DNA from: Aurantiochytrium sp. KH105
Lineage: Eukaryota > Sar > Bigyra > Thraustochytrida > Thraustochytriidae
Assembly: GCA_003116975.1 (NCBI GenBank)
Contig: BGKB01000124.1
Location: forward strand, 124,001 to 188,000
Direction: 5' to 3'
DNA: 64,000 nucleotides
In this document: one piece after another, positions 8,687 to 17,800 of the stretch
How the letters are laid out: the number at the start of each line of letters is the position of its first letter
Numbering within the stretch: the first letter of the stretch is position 1
Program-made: the position numbers and the translations under genes
Notes under the pieces: generated by a model
Database searches by the model: none
The model's input: only the letters and a program-made list of their open reading frames with translations
Told to the model about the DNA's origin: nothing

Positions 8687-10588
8687 ATGACAGACGGCGC
8701 GACGATGAGCCCCCCGGTCCCGCCTCTACCAAGAAACGCGGACGTGGATGTGGATGTGGACGTGGATGAAAAGGAGGATCAGAACGAAAGGCAAGAGCCA
8801 ACGCCTTTGCCTCCAGAACTCTTGACGCCGTCCTCGAAAGGTCCGCGAAACCCCGCGGGGAAGGCAGCAAAAGACGGCGACGCCAGATCCCCGTCGTCAC
8901 GCGTGGAACGCTTGTACGAATACGGCAAGGAGTCCGCACGACGACGTCGCCTTGGCGAAGGTCGCACGCCCGAGCAGCAAGGGTGCACCTTTAAGCCCCG
9001 TATCAATTCATCGCGCCGAAGAGACCCAGCAAGATCGCCAAGGAGCCCCGTTAGCGATGCCAGCCGCTTCGATTCGCTGTATGAGCAAGGAGTAGCACAT
9101 CGTGCTCGTCTCGAAGCCTCCAAGAAGCTTGCGGAGCGTGTCAACACACCCTCATTCAAGCCAAAAATCAACTCTTCGCAGGCTGGCCGTCCAGCCAACG
9201 CCGCGACGACGAACGATCAAGAAGGCTCTGCGCGTTTTGAAAAGTTGTACGCGCAGGCGATTGAGCAGCGCAAGGCCTTGGAAGAACGTCAAAAACGCGC
9301 CGTCGATGCAGAGTGCACGTTCCGGCCACAGACTTGGAATGGGCAGCGCAAGATCAAGGGAGACTCACCCAAGAGTACGAGTCCCTCCAGCCCCGCGACG
9401 CGCCAAGAGCGTCTTAATGAATTGTACAATCATGCCAAGCAAGTGGAGGAGAAGAGAAAAAAAATGGCGGAACGTCTCGCATCCGAGTATACCTTTACGC
9501 CGCGGACAAATGCGTCTGTTTCTGCCCGAAACACCCCTCGACGGTCGCTGGATTCTCTGTACCCAGACCCAGCCGAGACAGCGGCGCGAGCAGCAGAGCT
9601 CGAGTCGATCCGACAGCTGCGAGAGATGGAGGGCTGCACGTTTGCGCCAAGTCTTGAGACGCGGGGCTATGGACCTCCTCAGAGCCCTGCCCTCAGTGGC
9701 CGTAGGCTAAGTGCGTCCGGTGCCGATGCGGGCGAGACTGCGGCCAACGCAATGGACGTGCATGCGCGTCTGTACGAGCAAGCCCTCGTCAAGACGAAGC
9801 AGCGTCGGTCGGCAGAGAGCTCGCAAGCTCTCGTGGGAGCGCATTCCTCGTCGTCGTCTGCCTCTGTCGCAGCGCTCTCCGCGGTCAGTCCATCAGGTCG
9901 AAGGCTTTCGCATGACAGCGCTGAGAAGCTCTTCACAAGGTTGTATCAGCATGGCAAGGACTGGGCCCAGAAGAAAGCACGCGAGGACGAAGCGGCGCAG
10001 CAACGCCGTGAAGAACGAGAGTGGGCTGCCAACGCCGACGAGTGCACGTTCAAGCCGAACATTCCGCACTCTTCGCGCGCCATGGCGCAACGTGCAGAGC
10101 GCGGTTCGGAAGTAATCAAGCACGACGGCACTATTTTTGAGCGCCTTTACGCTCAATCTGTTGAAAAACGCGCAAAGCAGCGCATGGGCGCTGCCGACCG
10201 TCTTGGGCTTGACTACGCGTGCACGTTCCAACCACGGATTAATGCCACTAGTAAGATGCTTGCGCAACGGCGACACAGCACTGGAGTCAGTGACCGCGAG
10301 CGGATCATCAGGAGTCGACTCGAAGCGCAGCGTGCCAGTGCTCGTGCTGGACTGCCGGAGGACGACGACGTTGACCCGCTAGTGGACCCCATGGAGCGCA
10401 TGGGTCGAACGTCCGCGAATCGGCTTGCTGCCGTTGATTTCTTGACCGAAGAAGCCGAGGAGGAAAGTGTGCAGTCCATCTCGTCTCGCGAGCTCATGGC
10501 CTCTGTACTCGCTGAAGATGCGCGCGACCACCGCTTCAATGCAATGCGTGAAGAATCATGGGACACTGCCGACCTCCTTGACAGCTAG
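8687..10588 (+). CDS. Protein with eight CTF-P-IN / RLY repeats
   Basis: A 633-residue protein built from a repeated block of about 40 residues. Each block begins R-(L/F)-x-x-LY, runs through a charged helix, and ends with (C/Y)TF-x-P-(R/K)-(I/T)-N. The ends I can read are CTFKPRINSS, SFKPKINSS, CTFRPQTWNG, YTFTPRTNAS, CTFAPSL, CTFKPNIPHS and CTFQPRINAT; one block keeps the RLY helix (HARLYEQALVKTKQRR) but lacks the CTF end. Linkers are Ser/Pro-rich. To my knowledge repeats of this kind occur in several flagellated protists without an assigned function. No enzyme domain is seen. ATG 8687 is the first in frame and precedes an acidic Asp/Val-rich segment. Confidence 0.8.
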   Translation: MTDGATMSPPVPPLPRNADVDVDVDVDEKEDQNERQEPTPLPPELLTPSSKGPRNPAGKAAKDGDARSPSSRVERLYEYGKESARRRRLGEGRTPEQQGCTFKPRINSSRRRDPARSPRSPVSDASRFDSLYEQGVAHRARLEASKKLAERVNTPSFKPKINSSQAGRPANAATTNDQEGSARFEKLYAQAIEQRKALEERQKRAVDAECTFRPQTWNGQRKIKGDSPKSTSPSSPATRQERLNELYNHAKQVEEKRKKMAERLASEYTFTPRTNASVSARNTPRRSLDSLYPDPAETAARAAELESIRQLREMEGCTFAPSLETRGYGPPQSPALSGRRLSASGADAGETAANAMDVHARLYEQALVKTKQRRSAESSQALVGAHSSSSSASVAALSAVSPSGRRLSHDSAEKLFTRLYQHGKDWAQKKAREDEAAQQRREEREWAANADECTFKPNIPHSSRAMAQRAERGSEVIKHDGTIFERLYAQSVEKRAKQRMGAADRLGLDYACTFQPRINATSKMLAQRRHSTGVSDRERIIRSRLEAQRASARAGLPEDDDVDPLVDPMERMGRTSANRLAAVDFLTEEAEEESVQSISSRELMASVLAEDARDHRFNAMREESWDTADLLDS

Positions 10589-10834
10589 CCTCGTGCGCGG
10601 AATTTCCAAGCCCCTGTGTACGAGCCCAACCAGTCAGTTTGCCATCGTAGATGCCAATGCCAGCATCTTTATCATCGTCAGAACCGAGTCTGCCAGTGCC
10701 GTCGATTATTTTCGCTGCGCACGCTGAAGAACTCCATCTTCTTCTCCTTTGGCCACCTGTAGTCTTCCGAGCACTTACTTTTCTGTTTCACACAAATTTT
10801 CAACAACTTGCCACAATTGGAATCCTCCAACTTG

Positions 10835-11320
10835 TTACACGACATCGAGATCCACGGCCCCGACACCGAGCACTTCCCGAATGGGAGCTCCGCCTTGAAC
10901 ACCTTGGACACCATCGAGCCAGGCGTCCCCGTAGATCGCCAAACCTTCTTCATCATGTGGTGTCGGTATGATTTCCCGAGCAGTCAACGCTCGACGATTC
11001 AAGAGAGCCTTTCCGAGTCGCTCCTTTGCCTGAGCAAATATACCTTTGTTCTCCTCATACATGCGTTTTCGTTCTCGCAGCTTCCCTAAATCGCGCATTC
11101 GTGACAGCTCGGACTTTTTGGCTTCAAGTCGATGCCTCATGCGGATCTCCTGCAGCTCAAGGCTCGAGTATCGAGGCCTGCGCAAACATCGGCAAATAAG
11201 TCTCGATAAAACGAAAGTCCACAAGACCCAAAGCACAAGCATGCCGGCCATGGCGAGTGCAAAGTACGAGATGCACGTGACCGTGTGCGGATTCATCCGT
11301 CCTGTCGGTCGGCGCACCAT
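10835..11320 (-). CDS. Small single-pass membrane protein with basic coiled coil
   Basis: A 161-residue protein of unknown function. After about 14 residues there is one clear hydrophobic segment (CISYFALAMAGMLVLWVLW, continuing to about residue 40), then a Cys/Arg-rich juxtamembrane stretch, then a charged helix rich in Arg, Lys, Glu and Leu (RHRLEAKKSELSRMRDLGK). The tail has a Gly/Val-rich end. A second ATG at 11296 would shorten the N-terminus by eight residues. The gene is divergent from METTL6. No family was recognised; the coding call rests on frame length, the membrane segment and the orderly helix. Confidence 0.55.
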   Translation of the reverse strand: MVRRPTGRMNPHTVTCISYFALAMAGMLVLWVLWTFVLSRLICRCLRRPRYSSLELQEIRMRHRLEAKKSELSRMRDLGKLRERKRMYEENKGIFAQAKERLGKALLNRRALTAREIIPTPHDEEGLAIYGDAWLDGVQGVQGGAPIREVLGVGAVDLDVV

Positions 11321-11751
11321 CTCGTTGACTTCGAAACGATCGGGGCCGAGCGTAAGCGCTGTTGAGCTGCAAATGAGCTATGCTTAGTGCTGCGACCGCA
11401 AGCAAGCCTTAGTTTGAGGGGATAGACGTTGTGAGATACCTCTTTCTCAGCCGAACGCTAGTAGCGAATCAAGGGCACATATAGAACGTCCACTCCTGGA
11501 GACACAGACTGTGCAGGAGACAAACCTAAGCTAGTAATCTGTCTTGGCAGGAGAAAATAGACGATCAACTGCGAGTACCAACGGCGGCTTCAGAGTCCGA
11601 CTCACGGCCTGACAGTGAGTCTCGGACTCGATCAGACGGCACGTTGACGCAACGGATCGATTTATTTCGTTTAGGCCTATTTTATTTTGCAAGCCCCGGG
11701 CCGACGAATGGACGTCACAACAAATACAGATTGTGCGAGCCCAGTGCCAGG
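11321..11751. other. Divergent promoter region upstream of METTL6
   Basis: No gene seen. The METTL6 frame is open back to about 11644 but the only earlier start would be TTG. The stretch probably carries promoters for both flanking genes. Confidence 0.45.
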
Positions 11752-12819
11752 ATGCAGGAAGCGAGCGGGGCTTCTGGTGCCGACAACGCCTGGACGAGGT
11801 CAGCAGCCCTAGTCCTCGCGCTAAAGGCTTCCTTGAAGTCACAAGACCGAAGCCAAACAACGATAGACCTCATCCAGAACGAGACGCTTGCCGGAGCCCA
11901 TGCGTCGCGAAGTGCGGCCGCCAAAGAGTTGGCAGCAAGCTATGCTAGAGAGGAAGACATTGATGACCCTTCTCCGCAATCGTCGTCGCCAGCGTCCTCT
12001 GAAGGTGAAGTTTTCTGGCATGTCGAAGAATTTGTCGCTGATCACGAGGACCAGGCCCGAGACGCGGTTGTGAGTCGCGTCGGGATCGCAATGGAGCCCT
12101 CGCAAATCGAGCGCCTTGAACGCGAGGCTGCAAAGCACTGGGACATCTTCTACAAGCGGAATACAACGAATTTCTTCAAAGATCGTCACTACCTGACCAA
12201 AGCCTTTCCCGTTCTCCGCGAAAAGCTCGAGAGCGGCGAGCCGTGCAAAATGGTCGAGTTCGGATGCGGCGTGGGCAACGCCATTCTCCCCTTGGCAGAG
12301 ACGTACAAAAACTGTCTCGGATTCGGAGTTGACTTTTCTGACAAGGCCATTGCCCTTCTGAACGAGCGGGAGCACCCGCGCTGTCGTGGCTTCGTCGACG
12401 ATATCACGGGCGCACAACCTCTTCCGGCCGAATTGCACGGCGCGAACCTAGCTTCGCTGCTCTTTGTTCTCAGTGCTGTGGACCCTCCACGCATGAAAGA
12501 TGCAGTTGCCAAGGTGGTTGCGTGCATTCGTCCTGGCGGTTTCCTTCTCTTTCGTGACTACGCCGAGCTTGACCACGCTCAAATTCGCTTTTCCCCAGAG
12601 CAACGGCTTGGGCTCAATCACTATGTGCGACACGATGGGACACGAACATTCTTCTTTTCGTTAGAGGGGCTAACATGGCTCATGGAGGAGACGCTAGGCC
12701 TCGAGTGCGTGGAAGCGGCTTACATTCGTCGCGTTGTCGTCAATCGTCAAAAGGATCTTCGCATGCGTCGCATCTTTGTCAACGCTGTCTACCGTGTACC
12801 GTCTGTGCCGGCATCATAG
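11752..12819 (+). CDS. METTL6: METTL6-type tRNA 3-methylcytidine methyltransferase
   Basis: A 355-residue SAM-dependent enzyme expected to form m3C at position 32 of tRNA(Ser). The family entry motif FYKRNTTNFFKDRHYL (about residues 131-146) matches METTL6 more closely than METTL2/8. SAM motif I is MVEFGCGVGNAILPL at about 167. Later motifs are LLFVLSAVDPPRMK, GGFLLFRDYAELDHAQIRF and NHYVRHDGTRTFFFS, all typical of the METTL2/6/8 group. The N-terminal 120 residues are low-complexity and not conserved. The first ATG of the frame is 11752. The gene is convergent with the CAF16-like gene, 114 bp away. Confidence 0.9.
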   Translation: MQEASGASGADNAWTRSAALVLALKASLKSQDRSQTTIDLIQNETLAGAHASRSAAAKELAASYAREEDIDDPSPQSSSPASSEGEVFWHVEEFVADHEDQARDAVVSRVGIAMEPSQIERLEREAAKHWDIFYKRNTTNFFKDRHYLTKAFPVLREKLESGEPCKMVEFGCGVGNAILPLAETYKNCLGFGVDFSDKAIALLNEREHPRCRGFVDDITGAQPLPAELHGANLASLLFVLSAVDPPRMKDAVAKVVACIRPGGFLLFRDYAELDHAQIRFSPEQRLGLNHYVRHDGTRTFFFSLEGLTWLMEETLGLECVEAAYIRRVVVNRQKDLRMRRIFVNAVYRVPSVPAS

Positions 12820-12894
12820 CTTGTACCAAGCCGAGGGTTGGATAGCCTTTTTTCTTTTTCCCCAATGCGCGTCTGGTACGCACAATACGCATTC

Positions 12895-12933
12895 TGTCTG
12901 TCTATGTGTCTGTCTGTGTGTCTGTCTATCTGC
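12895..12933. repeat. TCTG/TGTC tetranucleotide repeat at a convergent 3' junction
   Basis: Imperfect TCTG/TGTC/TATC units sit between the stop codons of METTL6 and the CAF16-like gene and end directly against the latter's stop codon. Confidence 0.65.
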
Positions 12934-13866
12934 CTACAAGTCCATCTCGGCAAGGCGACCAGGCGTGTAGCCGCAATTGGGTCGATCCGCAAAGGGGACA
13001 ATCTTTTGGGGTTTCTCTTCGTTGCCCTTTTTGTCTGCCTCGGACGCAGCCGCGTTCTGCTCGGCGCGTGCTTGGTCGCGGAGCTCACGCAAGGATGCCT
13101 CGACAAACTTGTAAAGAGAGCCATACTTTTGGTCCGAGGAAATGGCGCCATAAGGTGTGTTGCGCAGGACACGACCTTTATCGAGCAGGACGAGATCGGT
13201 CGGCCATTCGTCCATGCCGTCGAAAATATGAGTGGCGTAAATGATAGTGGCGCCCCGCTCCTCGCACTCACGCTTCAGGTACGCAAGAAAGTCGGCACGG
13301 ACAACGACGTCGAGATCGACCGTGACCTCGTCGAGCAAAAGAAGATTGAATGGCCTGAGGAGACCCAACATGATGCGCACGCGCCGCCTTTGGCCGTCTG
13401 ATACCATGTGCATGCGCCACTCCGGATTGATGTCGAGAAGCTTGTACAGCTCGTCCCGTCGCTCGGGATACTTTTCCTGCAAGTGGAGCATCATTTCCTT
13501 GACGGGGATATCCGCCTCAAAGGCGACGTTGTTTCCCGCAAAAGCAATGGACCGTGTCCATCCGCTCGCGCCGAGGTAGCTTACGCCAGACACCGCACCG
13601 GTCTGGTAACACGCGGCGGTGCCCAAGACGATAACCTCTTCCTTTTTATGCAGGTGCTTGCCCGCGAGGACGCGGAGCACAGTGCTCTTGCCTGCGCCGT
13701 TTTGTCCGAGCAAAAGGCACCTCGCACCTCGTTTCAACTTAAAGTTTACATCTTCAAGCGCCTGTACCTCTTTGCCGTACGAGTTCGGGTACGCGAACGA
13801 GAAGTTCGTCACTTCCACGGCGTACTCCTCGCCGCCCTCCTTCTGAGCGTCATCGTTGTTGCCCAT
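12934..13866 (-). CDS. CAF16-like soluble ABC ATPase
   Basis: A 310-residue single ABC ATPase domain without membrane segments, of the CAF16/ABCI type (in yeast linked to the CCR4-NOT complex). Features in order: an A-loop region with FSFAYPN, Walker A GQNGAGKST at about residue 49, the family hallmark YLGASGWTRSIAFAG, the signature MVSDGQRRRVRIMLGL (a SDGQ form typical of CAF16 instead of LSGGQ), Walker B LLLLDEVTVDLD, and the H-loop IIYATHIFDGM. The C-terminal tail is Ala/Glu/Lys-rich and ends in a PGRLAEMDL-type motif. The ATG at 13866 gives a length near the family's (about 290). An in-frame ATG at 14301 would add 145 unconserved residues. Confidence 0.88.
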   Translation of the reverse strand: MGNNDDAQKEGGEEYAVEVTNFSFAYPNSYGKEVQALEDVNFKLKRGARCLLLGQNGAGKSTVLRVLAGKHLHKKEEVIVLGTAACYQTGAVSGVSYLGASGWTRSIAFAGNNVAFEADIPVKEMMLHLQEKYPERRDELYKLLDINPEWRMHMVSDGQRRRVRIMLGLLRPFNLLLLDEVTVDLDVVVRADFLAYLKRECEERGATIIYATHIFDGMDEWPTDLVLLDKGRVLRNTPYGAISSDQKYGSLYKFVEASLRELRDQARAEQNAAASEADKKGNEEKPQKIVPFADRPNCGYTPGRLAEMDL

Positions 13867-14895
13867 GTTGGCGATTGCAAGCCCTTTCGAGGCGCCTGGA
13901 GCGTGAACTTGAGACACCCTTGAGGCTTGCGGCGAGCGAGGACTGTTGTGGGTCTGCTCGTCTTGCCGCGACCTCGAGCCGCTGCCGCCGTCGCAGCTCT
14001 CGCCGTCGCTGCTTTCGGCGTGACTTGTTGGACTTTTGCGCTTGGAGCTGGTCAAAGAATCGCCACTGCAAACAAGCAGAAGCGAGCAAGCAAAGCGAGC
14101 AAGGCCAGCCCGCCCAGCCCGAGGCCTCGCCCGCAACACCTTTCTGGACTCCGCATCTAGTACGTCGACACGAGAACGCGACGCATCGCAGGTCGCCGCG
14201 CGCCGACGGCTTCGCGAGCTCCGCGTCTGCGTTCCGCCATGGCCCTCTGGCGCTGCGCGAACGGAGACTTCGCTCGACGATCCTGGATGCTTTCGACGCA
14301 TCTCTCTCTCTCTGCCAATGCGCGGACAGACGCGGTTCCGCGATAGTTCTCCACTGGTTCCGTAGAAAGGAGGAGGGGGACACCTCGCGTTCGTCCATTG
14401 TTACCGTTGCGCTCTTAGCAGCGGCGGCGGCGGCGGGGGCGGCGCCTCTCGAACTCTGCCTCGAAGTTGGACTTGCTCGCCCTTGGCGCTGCTTGCAGGG
14501 CATTGGCATCGATTGATCTCAAGGGGAAGAACAGTGAGTAAACAATAGGCAGCTCGTTCACGAGCTGTCCAGCTAGCTAGCTAGCTAGCTAGCAAGCTGG
14601 TAAGCTAGCTCTTCAAGTTGGAGCGGGGTGGTTTTCGCTGCAACGTTTGACAAAAGCAGCAAGGCGAGCAAAGCAAAGTGCCCAAACCAAGGCCGCGCAG
14701 GCGAACTGCGCGCTCGTGGATCGGTGGGTGGGTTAGGTGGACGCCCGCTGAAAAAGCTCTGGACACGAGAGCGTAAGGCGGCGCGGGCCACCCTGGCGCT
14801 TCAGTGTGCTCGTCACGGCGCTCGATCCGGTGGAGGAGAAAAAGAAACAAATCAGGTGCTCCATAGAAGCGACCACCTTCTTTGCCTCGTCAAGA
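13867..14895. other. Divergent region between CAF16-like gene and CFAP47
   Basis: About 1 kb with no supported gene. Open frames on both strands here are Arg/Ser/Ala-rich and look like GC-driven shadows. An in-frame ATG at 14301 could extend the CAF16-like protein. A tetranucleotide repeat is annotated within it. Confidence 0.5.
14571..14594. repeat. AGCT/GCTA tetranucleotide repeat
   Basis: Six tandem AGCT units (each self-complementary) lie about 300 bp upstream of the CFAP47 start, followed by degenerate copies to 14609. The run can fold on itself as a hairpin. Confidence 0.7.
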
Positions 14896-17800
14896 ATGCA
14901 TGATGCAGACAAAGAAGGCCCAGCGCTGGCGGGTGGCCTGCGCGTGTTCCCCCCTCGAGTCTGCTTCGAAGACGTACAGCCGAATGTGCTCTACGTGCTG
15001 ACGCTCTTGCTGCAGAATGGCGCAAGCAAGGCCGAGCGCATTCGCTTTCGTCACCCGAGAAGCAACTATTTCACACTCAACTACACCGCAACAGGTGCTG
15101 TCGCGCCGGGACTTGAGGTACGCGCAGAGGTCGAGTTCTGCATTCCCGATGGCCTCGACGACAAAGAGTTCCACGATGAGCTCGTGGTCATGTGTGCAGG
15201 CCATGAGACTGTCATTCCACTCGTCGGCCAACGGCCGTGCCCGCGTCTGGAAATCGAAGGCAACGGGCTCGTCGACCTCGGCACGGTTGTTCGAGGCAAC
15301 ACGCAAACTCGATTTCTAGAGCTACGTAATACTGGCTCTCTGCCAGGTGACTTTACCATCTCCGAAGAGCTCGGAGAATGTCTCAGTGTTTTCCCGAAAG
15401 AGGGCACCATTCCGGGCACTTCGACTGGGTCCACGCGTCTTTCCGAGAGACTCAAAGTCGAGTTTTCGAGCGACACGCTCGGCAGTTTTCGCAAATCTGT
15501 CACTCTCGAGATTGCCGGTCAGGCGCCGCTTACTTTAGATGTCTGCGCGAACGTCGTTGACCAAAATCTAGAGCTTGTCATGCCCGCGAACGGCGGACTC
15601 GTTGACGGAGAATTGGCCTTTGCCGCTCTGCACTTTGGCCAAAAGGCAACACAAGAGATCATGCTCGTCAATAATAGCCCAGTCTCTTGCCAGTACAGCA
15701 TCGCCTTCAAGGCTGGAACCGGATTTGAGCTTTATCGTACCCCCGTGGCTGCCTCGGCCGAGAGCCTTATCAGCACGCAAAGCGACGACGCCGAAGCGGA
15801 TGGGCTCCCTGCAGGATTTGTGCAGGACATTGGAATTCGTGATGCCCCAATCCGCATGACGCCAACGCAAGGTGTCTTGGCTCCATACACGAAAATCCCT
15901 CTTGCAGTCGTCTTCGCACCGCGTCCTCCACCTCAAGCAAAAGGATTCCGCGCACGAGGAGATCAAGACCTTCATTCTGACGTCTCCTTCGAGCTGAGTG
16001 CCGTGGTGACTTGCGTTGACACCGGCCAGCAAATTCCCCTCAAGCTCACGGCCCGGGCTCTCAAGCCGCTCGTGAGTATTAATCGGAAAACCTTCAAATT
16101 CGGAACTTGTGCCGCCGTCGATCGACGCGATATTGTCTTTACAATCGCAAACAAAGGCGAGGTGCTACCCATTCGCTACTCCATCAACAAGGTGGCCTTC
16201 TTCTCGTGCAAACCCAACGCAGGCCGCCTTCTTCCCGGGCAGTCACAAAATGTCCTGGTCTCCTTTATGCCGGCGCAGCTCGGATCATTTCGCAACACCT
16301 TGCACGTCGTACTCTGCGATGGCGTCCGTGTCGTTCCGCTCACCGTGGCGGGAGAGTGCGATGCTCTCGGATCGCCCAAAAAAATCCCCGGCGGCCCGGA
16401 CGCGATCTTGGCTGACTTCAAGCCCGAGATTAAATATGTCGATGATGATGAGGTCCGTCGCCAGGCGCGCCACTCGAAGCCACGCTTCAAGCGTCTTCCT
16501 CCCTGGGAAAAGAAAAAACTAGCAATGCGAGAGCACGCGATCGCAGAGGACCTCGAGCAACCGGCTGATTCGCCAAGTGTAATGTCTGCAAATCAGCTTG
16601 GCGCAGAGGATTCGGGTGACCTCGGACCCGACGTCTTTGGTGGTGTAAAGTCATACGATCCCACTTACACGTACAGCACCGCTGACCTTGTCCGAAAGCA
16701 GCAGCATCGTGACCAATACGCCGACTTTCTCATTCGCGCGCGTCGGAGCCGCAAGGATCGCGCCGCCAAAAAAGCCAAGGATGCCAAGAGTCCGCGTTCC
16801 AGTAAGAATGCCAAGTGGCGCGAGGAAGCGAAAAAGGCGAGCTTTCGCCCGGGCAAGCATCGCCACGATCATGACGAAAACAGTAGCGATGAGGAAGCAG
16901 ACGACGATGCCGAGGCCCGTCGCGGACTTGAGGACGATCCGATCAACATTGGTCTCGACCCGCGCGAAGGCCTTCGCAGTCCACGACTTCGTGTCCCCGC
17001 AGAGCCGGAGCCACTCTGGCTCGAGCGACCACTTGATGACGATGGAGCCGCTGGAGATGGCAACGGGGCCTCAGGCGGGCGGCGCAGGCACCGGGGCAAG
17101 ACGCACGACGAAAATCGTCTCATCAAACGCAAGTTCAAGGACGCCCCGACTTCTCAGAGTGAGATTACAGACTGTCGCTCCGTCATCACGCCCATTGACC
17201 TCGCGCACATTGGGGTACAACCCAAGCAACTCGACTTTGGGACTGTTTGTGTGAACTCCAAGAGCGCAAAGTGTCTCGCGATCGCCAACGACCTCATGCA
17301 GAACATTCTCGTGGAAATTTGCGTCGATGGCGTCGACGAACTCTCCCACTCGACGCCAAAAGCGCAGGTCATTCCCCCGGGCTCGCAGGCCGGATTTGAC
17401 ATCATATTCTCCTCCTCGACACAACCGGCCGCCAATCAGTCGAATCGTTTCCGCAAATCCATTACATACATTATCAATGGGCATCACAAGTTCAAGTATA
17501 GCATCGTGGCCGAGGTGATCCCCATCAGAATTGCGCTTAGCACGAGCTGCGTGGACCTACGCTTTGATGAAACCAACCTCAATCGGTCCGTCAGTGAGAC
17601 TGTCACGCTCACCAACACGGGTAACGCATCGGCTTACTTCTCCTGGGTCGCCGCTGCGCCTTCTTCCTCCGCCGCGACCTCGGATGACGCCAACAGCAAT
17701 GCTGGGAGTAAAAAGCGCGGTGCAACCGAAGCACCGACCTTCAAGATTGAGCCCGAAACCGACGTCATCGAGCCTTTTGAGACGAAAGATGTCATCGTCA

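Noticed and set aside
13867-14301. 145-residue N-terminal extension of the CAF16-like protein from the ATG at 14301
   Set aside because: Not excluded, but the extension is low-complexity and the family normally starts just before the ABC domain, so the shorter form was annotated.
14571-14594. Transposon terminal repeat
   Set aside because: The AGCT run is a simple repeat with no partner copy or target duplication nearby.
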